Source: a virus. Taken from it: 40,165 nt of DNA. A program made the translations under genes and the position numbers. The stretch is from IMG/VR virus record IMGVR_UViG_3300021964_000172, positions 1-40,165 of that record; one strand, written 5' to 3'. Shown one piece after another: positions 6,540 through 12,419 of the stretch. The notes below the pieces were generated by a model. That model did no database searches. It was not told the DNA's origin and saw only the letters and a list, made by a program, of their open reading frames with translations. How positions within the stretch are numbered: the stretch's first letter is position 1; the number at the start of each line of letters is the position of its first letter.

Positions 6540-6656
6540 TTATCGCTCAGATTCGTGAGCAGAATCAAGATAAGCAAAGAATCCGCACCTTTTACATTCA
6601 TAACATTCATTTTCGGGGTCAAACTCCATTTTTCCACACATACCCGGACAAAACAT
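6540..6656 (-). CDS. Mini zinc-ribbon protein, 38 aa
   Basis: I translated this short gene by hand: MFCPGMCGKMEFDPENECYE continues as CKRCGFFAYLDSAHESER. It has a C-x3-C pair and a C-x2-C-x2-C cluster, enough for one zinc site. It occupies its own interval between two CCATATGG elements. AACCTCATATC at 6677-6687 is about 25 bases upstream and could be its TATA box. The partner and function are unknown. Tiny zinc proteins recur throughout the window. Confidence 0.6.
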   Translation of the reverse strand: MFCPGMCGKMEFDPENECYECKRCGFFAYLDSAHESER

Positions 6657-6717
6657 GATTAACATAAAAATTGGCTGATATGAGGTTGCAGCGTTTCACT
6701 ATAATCAAAGTATGCAA

Positions 6718-6725
6718 CCATATGG
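6718..6725. repeat. CCATATGG element, copy 6
   Basis: The core lies in CAAAGTATGCAACCATATGG followed by TTAGGCTTTGCA. The left half is identical to copy 5 over 20 bases. Confidence 0.7.
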
Positions 6726-6744
6726 TTAGGCTTTGCATTAACCC

Positions 6745-6770
6745 CCCGAAAGGGGCCACAAGGGGGGAAA
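6745..6770 (-). terminator. GC-rich hairpin after paralogue B
   Basis: CCCCCCGAAAGGGG and the following AAGGGGGG can form a stable stem (CCCC-GAAA-GGGG, a GNRA-type loop on the plus strand). It lies just beyond the stop of the minus-strand gene at 6782. A terminator or processing role is likely. Confidence 0.4.
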
Positions 6771-6781
6771 ACCTTGCAGAA

Positions 6782-7306
6782 TCACTCTTCCTCGGAACCT
6801 CCTTCCGATTTGCCCGTATTTACAGGCGGTGGCGTGATTTGGGGAACTCCGTTGTTATCAACGGTGAGTCCATCCCAACGGCCCTCTTTAATGGCCTTAG
6901 TCATGTAGGAATGAGCCTTTGTGCGGTAAGAATCAACTAAATCGCTAAAAGTCTCATAAACGCCACCGGTTCGTCCATGAGGCACAATAACGGAAAGAAT
7001 CATGCTTTGGTGTTCAGTAGGGATTTGAGCAATAGCATGAGCCACACTTTCCTCCACAGTCGCCAAAACAAGTTCCTGTTCCTCCGAAAGCGCAGATTCT
7101 CGCCCTCGTCGTGCCGCAGGAAAACCCTCCATAGTGGAGCCAATTGAACGGATAGCCGTCCAATAGGTGCTTCTTAGTTCGTCCGTAGCCGCATTGTCGC
7201 CCAAAGTGAGCGATAGCAACACAGCATTCAAATTGTCGGATTTGGGTTGATTTTCAGCCCACGCCCGAACCTTGTTCGTGTTCAATGTCCAATTTTTCAT
7301 CTTCAT
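6782..7306 (-). CDS. Cassette paralogue B, 174 aa
   Basis: The start at 7306 (MKMKNWTLNTNKVRAW) has GAGGTGA close upstream. A much longer reading upstream is rejected because it would run through the palindrome region and antisense to a plus-strand gene. It shares DELRSTYWTAIRSIGS, ARRGRES, HGRTGG, KEGRWDG and the acidic GGSEEE end with paralogue A, and weaker blocks with the gene at 9505. The two leftward paralogues also share the 80-base 5' repeat. Unknown function. The duplication argues that its dose or diversity matters to the virus. Confidence 0.75.
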   Translation of the reverse strand: MKMKNWTLNTNKVRAWAENQPKSDNLNAVLLSLTLGDNAATDELRSTYWTAIRSIGSTMEGFPAARRGRESALSEEQELVLATVEESVAHAIAQIPTEHQSMILSVIVPHGRTGGVYETFSDLVDSYRTKAHSYMTKAIKEGRWDGLTVDNNGVPQITPPPVNTGKSEGGSEEE

Positions 7307-7344
7307 GTTTTTCACCTCGTTTTTAAAGTGTCTCCAAGTGTTTT

Positions 7345-7421
7345 CCCCCCTTGAAGCACCAAACCCCATGCAATAGCATATAAGGTTGATTCCATGCAAA
7401 GCAGTAATCAACCATATGGTT
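7345..7421 (-). repeat. Long cassette 5' repeat, copy 2 (upstream of paralogue B)
   Basis: It has the same order of blocks as the copy at 5664: CCCCCC..GAAGCA, CATATAAGGTTG, GCAAAGC, CAACCATATGGTTG. The arms GGTTGATT (7384-7391) and AATCAACC (7406-7413) pair perfectly, although the bases differ from copy 1. A TATA-like AACCTTATATG on the minus strand is at 7377-7387. Confidence 0.65.
7412..7419. repeat. CCATATGG element, copy 7
   Basis: It lies between the divergent genes at 7306 and 7460, with GCAAAGCA to the left and TGCACTTTG to the right. It is the point where the coding strand switches from minus to plus. Confidence 0.7.
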
Positions 7422-7459
7422 GCACTTTGTAGAAAGCCAAGAATAATCGCACCTGTTTG

Positions 7460-7759
7460 ATGAATATCATGCAAAGCGTGTTCGTCGTCCAAATCTGTGA
7501 ATTGCCCGCCAAATACCCCGAATGGAAAACTCAACTCCAACACGGAATCTTCCGTCGTCGTGAGGAAGCCGTAAATGCCATGCTCAATTTCATGGCTCGC
7601 AAAATGCGAGACGGTATTGATGAGATTCGTGAAATGTCCTCCACCAAGCGAGGCAAGGGCCTTGCCGACTACAACCGCAAAGTGGATGAAATCGTGGTGC
7701 AAATCCCACGCTCAATTCGTGTCCACGAATTGCCTCTCCGAGACAATCGGGGGTATTGA
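7460..7759 (+). CDS. Cassette protein, 99 aa
   Basis: First plus-strand gene of the array, starting MNIMQSVFVVQICELPAKYP. A TTG three bases earlier is a less likely start. The protein is basic and helical (RRREEAVNAMLNFMARKMRD) and ends in a beta-like VVQIPRSIRVHELPLRDN. It has no recognised domain. It is followed after seven bases by a strong TTCG hairpin and then by palindrome copy 8, so it is a self-contained unit. Confidence 0.6.
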   Translation: MNIMQSVFVVQICELPAKYPEWKTQLQHGIFRRREEAVNAMLNFMARKMRDGIDEIREMSSTKRGKGLADYNRKVDEIVVQIPRSIRVHELPLRDNRGY

Positions 7760-7766
7760 CCAAGAT

Positions 7767-7782
7767 GGGGGCTTCGGCCCCC
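7767..7782 (+). terminator. UUCG-tetraloop hairpin
   Basis: GGGGGC-TTCG-GCCCCC is a perfect six-base stem closed by a C(UUCG)G tetraloop, followed by CTCTTGG. It stands directly after the 99-residue gene. Confidence 0.6.
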
Positions 7783-7806
7783 TCTTGGGCCTTAACAAAG
7801 ATACGA

Positions 7807-7814
7807 CCATATGG
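7807..7814. repeat. CCATATGG element, copy 8
   Basis: The core lies in ACAAAGATACGACCATATGG, followed by TAATGATTATGCTTTGCA. The spacing to the right arm is longer than in other copies. Confidence 0.7.
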
Positions 7815-7819
7815 TAATG

Positions 7820-8363
7820 ATTATGCTTTGCACTTAATTAGAACCATATAAAGGCTACACCATAACGGACAGGGAAAAGCCTACATTGGTCTTTTTTGCG
7901 CTAATTTGTCCGTTATGGTGGGTGAATAAAAGAAACGCCGCCTACTCCATGCATATCCGACTAACTGCTCCTACTTTGTTTCCATTTTGCCATGTCCCTA
8001 GGAACCGTGTCAATTTGTTGCTTTCGGGTCTTACTGCGCTGTGTTTCGGCTTTGTTTCCGATTGGTGTTTATGGCCAATCAACCAAGGGAATGTGAAAAG
8101 GTGGGATGAAGAATTGGGTATCTTCAAGTATGATACGATTGGGTCGCACTCACTTTGAACGCTCTAATTGTCTTAAGAGCCATACTGCCGATTTCATGAA
8201 GTTGGTTTGTAGCCAACCGCCTTTTGAGCCTTAATCACTTTCACAGGGAACAATTACTCCATACCACTTGGTCGTCATAACTGCTTTGTGTCCCACAACA
8301 GGAGAAATCGCCCATTACCCCCGTTCAAAGGGCATTAATGGTAATCCCCTCCGAGGGGAGCGA
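7820..8363. other. Cassette interval with no convincing gene; possible structured RNA
   Basis: A TATA-like CATATAAAGG lies at 7845-7854. Just after it ACCATAACGGACA (7859-7871) and TGTCCGTTATGGT (7907-7919) form a perfect 13-base inverted repeat. Other stems are GTTGG/CCAAC near 8201-8217 and CCCCT-CCG-AGGGG at 8346-8358. A 69-codon plus-strand frame from 7949 (MHIRLTAPTLFPFC, ending WDEELGIFKYDTIGSHSL) exists but its first half looks unlike a protein. A minus-strand promoter-like box at 8395-8404 points into the interval. I read it as a likely non-coding RNA or decayed cassette. Confidence 0.35.
7859..7919. repeat. Perfect 13-bp inverted repeat
   Basis: ACCATAACGGACA at 7859-7871 is the exact reverse complement of TGTCCGTTATGGT at 7907-7919, with a 35-base loop. 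It starts within the expected first bases of a transcript from the box at 7845. Confidence 0.7.
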
Positions 8364-8438
8364 CCCCCCGAAGCAATAGAACCTCATGGTTAGCAGATAA
8401 GGTTGTTAATGTGCAAAGCAATCATCAACCATATGGTA
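8364..8438 (-). repeat. Long cassette 5' repeat, copy 3
   Basis: Blocks CCCCCCGAAGCAA, AGATAAGGTTG, TGCAAAGCA and CAACCATATGGT follow the same order as at 5664 and 7345. The pairing arms GGTTG/CAACC are at 8401-8405 and 8426-8430. Unlike the other two copies there is no paralogue gene on its minus-strand side. Confidence 0.6.
8429..8436. repeat. CCATATGG element, copy 9
   Basis: The flanks are TGCAAAGCAATCATCAA to the left and TAATGCTTTG to the right. It stands 35-56 bases before the starts of the following plus-strand gene. Confidence 0.7.
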
Positions 8439-8484
8439 ATGCTTTGTAATACCCTAAACAAATATGATATTGTATATTAGAACC

Positions 8485-8727
8485 ATGTCAAGAGAGATTG
8501 TGAACCTGCTATGCCAAACCTTTCCTAAAATCCTTCAGCCTTTTATGGAGAAGCAATTTAACCAAGCCATTATCACCGATATGCACTATGTTGATGAACC
8601 TCACGCCATGATTGCTCTTATTATTTTTGAACAATCATGGGCGGGATTTGCTGAGGCTATGACCCATCAAGCGATGATGGATATGATGGACATAGCATTA
8701 TCCAAGTTTCAAGAGGATATGGCTTAG
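8485..8727 (+). CDS. Cassette protein, 80 aa
   Basis: I prefer the start at 8485 (MSREIVNLLCQTFPKILQPF). An ATG at 8464 in frame would add seven residues, MILYIRT. No Shine-Dalgarno precedes either, so the message may be leaderless. The protein is acidic and helical and very methionine-rich near its end (MTHQAMMDMMDIALSKFQEDM). A small CCC-TTCG-GGG hairpin follows the stop at 8731-8740, then palindrome copy 10. Function is unknown. Confidence 0.55.
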   Translation: MSREIVNLLCQTFPKILQPFMEKQFNQAIITDMHYVDEPHAMIALIIFEQSWAGFAEAMTHQAMMDMMDIALSKFQEDMA

Positions 8728-8759
8728 GCCGCCCTTCGGGGTCAAAAAACAAAGCATGA

Positions 8760-8767
8760 CCATATGG
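8760..8767. repeat. CCATATGG element, copy 10
   Basis: Rightmost copy, in CAAAGCATGACCATATGGTT. It lacks a clear right CTTTG arm. No further CCATATGG was seen to the right of it. Confidence 0.65.
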
Positions 8768-8947
8768 TTTGAAAACATCAAAGAGAGAAGAATCTTCTTA
8801 TTTAGCCGTAGTCAATGCAACTGAAATAGGGATAATTTTCAGCCCCCGAAAATCCGTCAGTTTTGACAGGGTGTTCCCCAACTGTGGTTATATTAATTCG
8901 TATTCATATTCTAATATTCAATATTAGTATTATATTAAACAAAAGTG

Positions 8948-9250
8948 GTTGTCTCATGGTCGGGAGGGTATGAGACGAGACAACACATGAAAGAATCATT
9001 AAGGTTGTGTAACATAAGTATAGATTTATTATATATTTCTCATTATCTCATCTATCTCATCTATCTATCTATCTTCTTCTTCTTCTCTTACATAACCCCT
9101 TATATTCTATGGGGTATGGAGAGAGAAAGATTCCCCTTTTGTGATGAGACGAGACGAGACAACCTTTTTTTGCGGGTTTCCGCAAAGTTCTAAGGGGTTG
9201 TGTTGCATAACCTCATTGTCTCAAGATGAGACAACAGGCGAGACAGTCTC
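8948..9250. other. Candidate replication origin: GAGAC repeats around an AT/pyrimidine tract
   Basis: Ten GAGAC or GTCTC units lie in four clusters: GTTGTCTCAT with ATGAGACGAGACAAC (8948-8984), GATGAGACGAGACGAGACAA (9143-9162), TTGTCTCA-AGA-TGAGACAA (9216-9234, perfect) and GAGAC-A-GTCTC (9240-9250). Between them the DNA is AT-rich (TAGATTTATTATATATTTC near 9021) and then pyrimidine-rich. No gene is supported between 8728 and 9504. Repeated binding sites flanking an easily melted tract are typical of origins and of partition sites. This role is inferred. Confidence 0.45.
9039..9089 (+). repeat. Pyrimidine microsatellite (ATCT/CTT)
   Basis: The tract runs as ATCTCATCTATCTCAT, then CTAT repeats, then four CTT units. 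It is nearly pure pyrimidine plus A on one strand. It lies between the GAGAC clusters. Confidence 0.75.
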
Positions 9251-9438
9251 ATGTGTCGTGCCGACAAAGTTATTTCAATGGGCAAACTATTGTTGTAAAT
9301 AAAATCTATTTGTTTTAACAAAACGATTAACTAACCAATTAGTTAAAATAACAAAAGTGAAAAATACTTGCCCTGCCAAACTCGCCTTAGCAAAAAGTTG
9401 GTAATTCCTCCAAGTGAAGTGCATTCGGAGGCATTTCT

Positions 9439-9454
9439 GGACTCCTTTATATAC
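9439..9454 (+). promoter_or_regulatory. Strong TATA promoter GGACTCCTTTATATAC (copy 1)
   Basis: The 16-mer is identical to the one at 17911-17926, where it also stands 40-50 bases before a start codon. It contains a TTTATATA box with an upstream purine/C-rich BRE-like stretch. Expected transcription start is near 9480, giving a short leader to the gene at 9505. A CCCCGCAAAGGGG hairpin (9477-9489) lies in that leader. Confidence 0.65.
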
Positions 9455-9504
9455 CTCAAGACAACTGTTGAGAATACCCCGCAAAGGGGAAGGAGTTAGA
9501 TAAT

Positions 9505-9978
9505 ATGGATAACACAGCATGGGATTCACTTGTCATTGAAGTGAACGAATACCTTGAAGCCGACCAGACGCTTGACGCAGGATTGCGCCAAGTTGTTGAA
9601 TTGAACCTGCAAATCGGGACGAACAACCCTGATGAGCGAACTGCCGCCGAAGGTGCTTTAAAAGCCCTTTTGCGAGGCCGTGACGGAACCCCGTTCCGCC
9701 GTGGACAAAAGAGCGCAGTTCCCGCATCTGTTCGTGTCGCTATTGACCGAATTTGTGGCGTTGTTGAAGAAGCCTCCGTTGCTTACTACAACCACGACAC
9801 CATTATCGGTGCAATTACGATGAAGCACATCAAATCTGGCGGTGGAGCCTTTGATGACGCAGAAGATTACGCTTCTGCCGTTGTCAAGAGAACCCGAAAC
9901 AATTTGAGCAAAATGTTCAAAGACGGTTCTTGGGATGGTTCGGTTGATTCCCTTTTGGGCGAATCGGACGAACTTTGA
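9505..9978 (+). CDS. Cassette paralogue C, 157 aa
   Basis: The gene starts MDNTAWDSLVIEVNEYLEAD behind AAGGAG and a strong TATA box. It is a diverged relative of the genes at 5117 and 6782: DERTAAEGALKAL replaces DELRSTYWTAIRS, RRGQKSA replaces RRGRESA, KSGGGAFDD replaces GRTGGAFED, and KDGSWDG replaces KEGRWDG. The end is acidic (GESDEL). No known domain is recognised. It stands outside the palindrome array with the strongest promoter in the region, so it may be the ancestral or main expressed copy. Confidence 0.7.
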   Translation: MDNTAWDSLVIEVNEYLEADQTLDAGLRQVVELNLQIGTNNPDERTAAEGALKALLRGRDGTPFRRGQKSAVPASVRVAIDRICGVVEEASVAYYNHDTIIGAITMKHIKSGGGAFDDAEDYASAVVKRTRNNLSKMFKDGSWDGSVDSLLGESDEL

Positions 9979-10021
9979 AGTTTAAAACTTCAATCCAACA
10001 CCATTACAGGTCATTGACCTG
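9976..10021. repeat. Two consecutive palindromes
   Basis: TGAAGTTT-A-AAACTTCA (9976-9992) and CAGGTCA-T-TGACCTG (10007-10021) are near-perfect and perfect palindromes, each with a one-base centre. They begin at the stop codon of the preceding gene. Confidence 0.6.
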
Positions 10022-10030
10022 AACAACAGG

Positions 10031-10056
10031 GGATAAGGGGCCAAGGCCCTTTATCC
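10031..10056 (+). terminator. Long GC-rich hairpin
   Basis: GGATAAGGGGCC-AA-GGCCCTTTATCC gives a 12-base stem with one G-T pair. It follows the palindromes after paralogue C and is a likely terminator or processing site. Confidence 0.5.
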
Positions 10057-10072
10057 ACCTCTTTTCCAATGG

Positions 10073-10102
10073 GGGAGAGTCTCTTTTATTTGGGACTCTC
10101 CC
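10073..10102 (+). terminator. Second hairpin
   Basis: GGGAGAGTC (10073-10081) pairs with GACTCTCCC (10094-10102) around a T-rich loop. It lies directly before the next gene's ribosome site. Confidence 0.5.
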
Positions 10103-10121
10103 TCGCCTTTGGGGTGATTTG

Positions 10122-10379
10122 ATGCGTTTAGTAGAAGAAGTGTATGTCAAAGCCAAAGAGGATTTAATCTGTCAATCTTGTGGAATTGATATTCCTAAAG
10201 ACAGTAATCATCTTCTTGAGTCTTATGTGCATCACGGAGTTATTTCAACTAGTCATTATTGTTTAAACCCAAAGTGCAATCCTCCGAATAATGTTCGTTT
10301 AAAGTTATTTTGGGGAACCGTTGTTATAGGCGTTAGCCTGTGGCTTTCATACTTTTTTTATCAAAACGCAGGGTTTTAG
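10122..10379 (+). CDS. Small zinc-finger membrane protein, 85 aa
   Basis: The start at 10122 (MRLVEEVYVKAKEDL) follows GGGGTG. The N-terminal domain has CQSC, HLLESYVHH and CLNPKC, so one or two zinc sites are likely. Residues 63-80 (WGTVVIGVSLWLSYFFY) form a single membrane helix, placing the zinc domain on one face of the membrane. The hairpin chain lies upstream. It is unrecognised. A role in host membrane take-over or lysis is possible but has no direct support. Confidence 0.6.
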   Translation: MRLVEEVYVKAKEDLICQSCGIDIPKDSNHLLESYVHHGVISTSHYCLNPKCNPPNNVRLKLFWGTVVIGVSLWLSYFFYQNAGF

Positions 10380-10409
10380 GTCTATTCGCTTGAGCGACCC
10401 CCTGCGCCG

Positions 10410-10419
10410 AACCTTATAC
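10410..10419 (+). promoter_or_regulatory. TATA-like box AACCTTATAC before tRNA-Leu
   Basis: AACCTTATAC has the same form as the boxes in front of the minus-strand cassettes. It lies about 100 bases before the tRNA, with a CCCTCCGAGGG hairpin at 10421-10431. Use as a promoter is inferred. Confidence 0.35.
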
Positions 10420-10517
10420 GCCCTCCGAGGGTGGGGTTGTCTTTCAACAGTCGCAAACGACCCAGTTTCACTTTTGTAAATTGAAATTGGTGTGGCTTTG
10501 ATTGAACAATCACAAAT

Positions 10518-10601
10518 GCTGAGATGGCTGAGTTTGGTTAAAAGCGCAGGGCTTAAACTCCTGTCCTAAACGGTTCGCAGGTTCAAATCCTGCTCTCAGC
10601 A
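10518..10601 (+). tRNA. tRNA-Leu (UAA)
   Basis: The acceptor arm is GCTGAGA (10518-10524) with TCTCAGC (10594-10600) and discriminator A. The D stem is GCT/AGC, the anticodon arm CAGGG-CTTAAAC-TCCTG with anticodon TAA, and the T arm GCAGG-TTCAAAT-CCTGC. The 13-base variable arm with a CC/GG stem is typical of leucine tRNA. No CCA is encoded. Confidence 0.95.
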
Positions 10602-10616
10602 CTTCCAATTTCACAT

Positions 10617-10683
10617 GGGGAAGGTTGAACAAAGGGGCTACTTAGAAGTAAAATGCCGAGTAATCGGTATTGTTCCCTTCCCC
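10617..10683 (+). ncRNA. Cruciform-like structured RNA element after tRNA-Leu
   Basis: GGGGAAGG (10617-10624) and GAACAA (10627-10632) pair with TTGTTC and CCTTCCCC (10670-10683). This closes a junction holding TACTT-AG-AAGTA and GCCGA-GTAA-TCGGT, the latter with a GNRA tetraloop. It starts 16 bases after the tRNA and ends 32 bases before the next gene. It could be a processed small RNA, a terminator or a leader structure. Confidence 0.45.
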
Positions 10684-10714
10684 ACCTATTCACTAATTTT
10701 AATGAGGTAATAAA

Positions 10715-10903
10715 ATGAACAACGAAGAAAAAGACATGGTGTATTCATTGGTTGAACACACTAAGCAAGAAGCACGAAATGAGAAAAGAGAAGCACTTGT
10801 TATGATGCGTAAAGTGTATCATGACTGGATGGTTTCTCAAGAAATTGAAATCCCTGAACTTTTCAAGCAGGGAGATTTCATTGATTTTTTCGTGAACAAC
10901 TGA
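10715..10903 (+). CDS. Small helical protein, 62 aa
   Basis: The gene begins MNNEEKDMVYSLVEHTKQEA behind GAGGTAATAAA. It is charged and helical, with a hydrophobic end (FKQGDFIDFFVNN). It lies ten bases before the helicase gene and shares its message. I do not recognise it. It could be a small partner of the helicase, which is inference from position alone. Confidence 0.65.
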   Translation: MNNEEKDMVYSLVEHTKQEARNEKREALVMMRKVYHDWMVSQEIEIPELFKQGDFIDFFVNN

Positions 10904-10913
10904 GGTAAAGAAA

Positions 10914-12341
10914 ATGAAACATACAGAAGAACAAACAGCAATCTTTAATTGCATAGAAAATACGGAGAACCACCTAATTATCAATGCAGGTGCAGGAACA
11001 GGGAAAACTACGACTATTGTTGAAGCAGCAAATCGTATTAATGGACAAAAAGCCGCTTTCTTGGCTTTCAACAAGTCTATTGCTACTGAATTGGCTGAAC
11101 GACTTCCAACAGGTGTTGAAGCAAAAACTTTCCACGCTTTCGGCTTTGCTGCTATTCGTGCTGCTGGAGTTAGAACTCGCGTGAATAATTTCAAACTTAA
11201 CAACATTATCAAGGAATTACTTGGTGCTGATTATCATATCGCACCACTTAAGAAATTGGTTTCGCTTGTCAAGGGTAGTTTGGTTTCACCAACTGACAAA
11301 AACGCAATTCTTGGTTTGATTGATGAATACAATATCAACTTTAATTCTGACCGTGAAGAGACAATTGCTATCAATGCTATTCCTTCTATTCTTACTCTTT
11401 GTAAGAGCCAAACTCATCACATTGATTTTGATGATATGATTTGGATGCCCATTGTAAATGAATATCCTTTTCCAAAATACGATGTTTTGTTTGTGGACGA
11501 AGCGCAGGATTTCAACGAAGCACAACGAGAAATGATTTCTTTGTGCGTTAATGGTGGTCGTTGTATTATTGTCGGTGATAAAAACCAAGCAATTTACGGT
11601 TTTCGTGGTGCTGATTCAAACTCAATCGCCATGTTCCGACAACGGCTTCTCAAGACCCAACGAGAAATTAGCGAATTTCCTCTTTCAATTACTTGGCGTT
11701 GTCCAAAGTCGGTTGTTAAGGAAGCCAATCGGTATGTTGTTGAGTTTAATGCACCCGATTTTGCCGAGGAAGGCGCAGTTATCGTAGATGCTCCCTTTAA
11801 TCCACAACGAAACGATATGGTTCTTTGCCGATACAATGCTCCTTTGGTGTCTGCTTTCTATGATTTGATTTCACAGGGTAAATCTGCTTATGTGCTTGGT
11901 CGTGATATGACAAAGGGTTTAATTACTGCCGTTCAAAAGATTACCAAGAACAACCAAATGGGCGTTGAAGAGTTTGTCCAATTGTTCCAAAAAGACTTTG
12001 CTTATAATTATCAACGACTACTTAACCAAAACAAAGAGAATCAAGCGATGGCTCTTGAAGATAAGCGTGATTGTGTTATGATTTTCGTTAATAAAGCAAC
12101 AACTGTTGGCGGAATTATTGAAGAAATTAAGCGTGTCTTTGACGGTAATGATGAAGGTGAAATTATGCTTTCAACCGTTCACAAGGCTAAGGGTCTTGAA
12201 GCAGACAATGTGTATATTCTCGCTACTGAACGAATGCCTCATCCTTTCGGAAACAAGGAAGAGAATAACATTTGTTATGTTGCGATTACACGGGCTAAAA
12301 AGAATTTATTCTATGTCGGCCCAAAACCGGGAATTGTTTGA
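10914..12341 (+). CDS. Superfamily 1 UvrD/Rep-like DNA helicase
   Basis: The 475-residue protein carries the SF1 motifs in order: Walker A AGAGTGKTT at residues 25-33, motif Ia around FLAFNKSIATEL, motif II LFVDEAQDFNEAQ near 197, motif III VGDKNQAIYGFRGAD, motif IV-type SITWRCP, motif V MLSTVHKAKGLEADNVY and motif VI ICYVAITRAKKNL. All catalytic positions are present. It is shorter than cellular UvrD (about 720) because the 1B/2B insertions are reduced. It would unwind duplex DNA 3'-to-5' during viral replication or recombination. Confidence 0.92.
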   Translation: MKHTEEQTAIFNCIENTENHLIINAGAGTGKTTTIVEAANRINGQKAAFLAFNKSIATELAERLPTGVEAKTFHAFGFAAIRAAGVRTRVNNFKLNNIIKELLGADYHIAPLKKLVSLVKGSLVSPTDKNAILGLIDEYNINFNSDREETIAINAIPSILTLCKSQTHHIDFDDMIWMPIVNEYPFPKYDVLFVDEAQDFNEAQREMISLCVNGGRCIIVGDKNQAIYGFRGADSNSIAMFRQRLLKTQREISEFPLSITWRCPKSVVKEANRYVVEFNAPDFAEEGAVIVDAPFNPQRNDMVLCRYNAPLVSAFYDLISQGKSAYVLGRDMTKGLITAVQKITKNNQMGVEEFVQLFQKDFAYNYQRLLNQNKENQAMALEDKRDCVMIFVNKATTVGGIIEEIKRVFDGNDEGEIMLSTVHKAKGLEADNVYILATERMPHPFGNKEENNICYVAITRAKKNLFYVGPKPGIV

Positions 12342-12419
12342 TTCCAAACATGGCTGTAAGTGTGAGCCTATACTTGACACTCAACAAGGTGCGAAGCCAA
12401 TACAAATGAGGTAATGAAA

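Noticed and set aside
7307-7702. A continuous minus-strand reading that would extend paralogue B by about 130 residues
   Set aside because: It crosses palindrome copy 7 and is antisense to the 99-residue plus-strand gene. GAGGTGA stands at the internal start 7306, and the paralogue at 5117 starts at the same place.
7886-8158. A 90-codon plus-strand frame starting at TTG
   Set aside because: Its start falls inside the inverted repeat and the first half has poor composition. It is kept only as a comment on the interval; the shorter form from 7949 remains possible.
8301-8340. A tRNA T-arm-like sequence CCCCCGTTCAAAGGG
   Set aside because: The stem does not pair over five bases and no acceptor or anticodon arm can be placed around it.
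4846-8767. Integron gene cassettes with attC sites
   Set aside because: No integrase was seen and the repeats lack the RYYYAAC/GTTRRRY attC ends. The cassette idea is kept without the integron name.
8945-9193. An 82-codon plus-strand frame in the origin-like region
   Set aside because: It is made of the GAGAC repeats and the CTAT/CTT microsatellite, giving a low-complexity product with no ribosome site.
4846-9250. CRISPR array
   Set aside because: The repeats are palindromic cores with gene-length, unequal spacing, and the GAGAC units are too short and irregular. No cas gene is present.
9287-9529. An 80-codon minus-strand frame with hydrophobic stretches
   Set aside because: It lies over the strong plus-strand promoter and the start of paralogue C, and lacks a ribosome site. 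The hydrophobic reading comes from the AT-rich leader.
10119-10121. Upstream non-ATG starts that lengthen several genes by a few residues (also at 5632, 6031, 16237, 24512, 32979)
   Set aside because: In each case a better-placed ATG with its own Shine-Dalgarno or TAATG/ATGA junction follows within a few codons.
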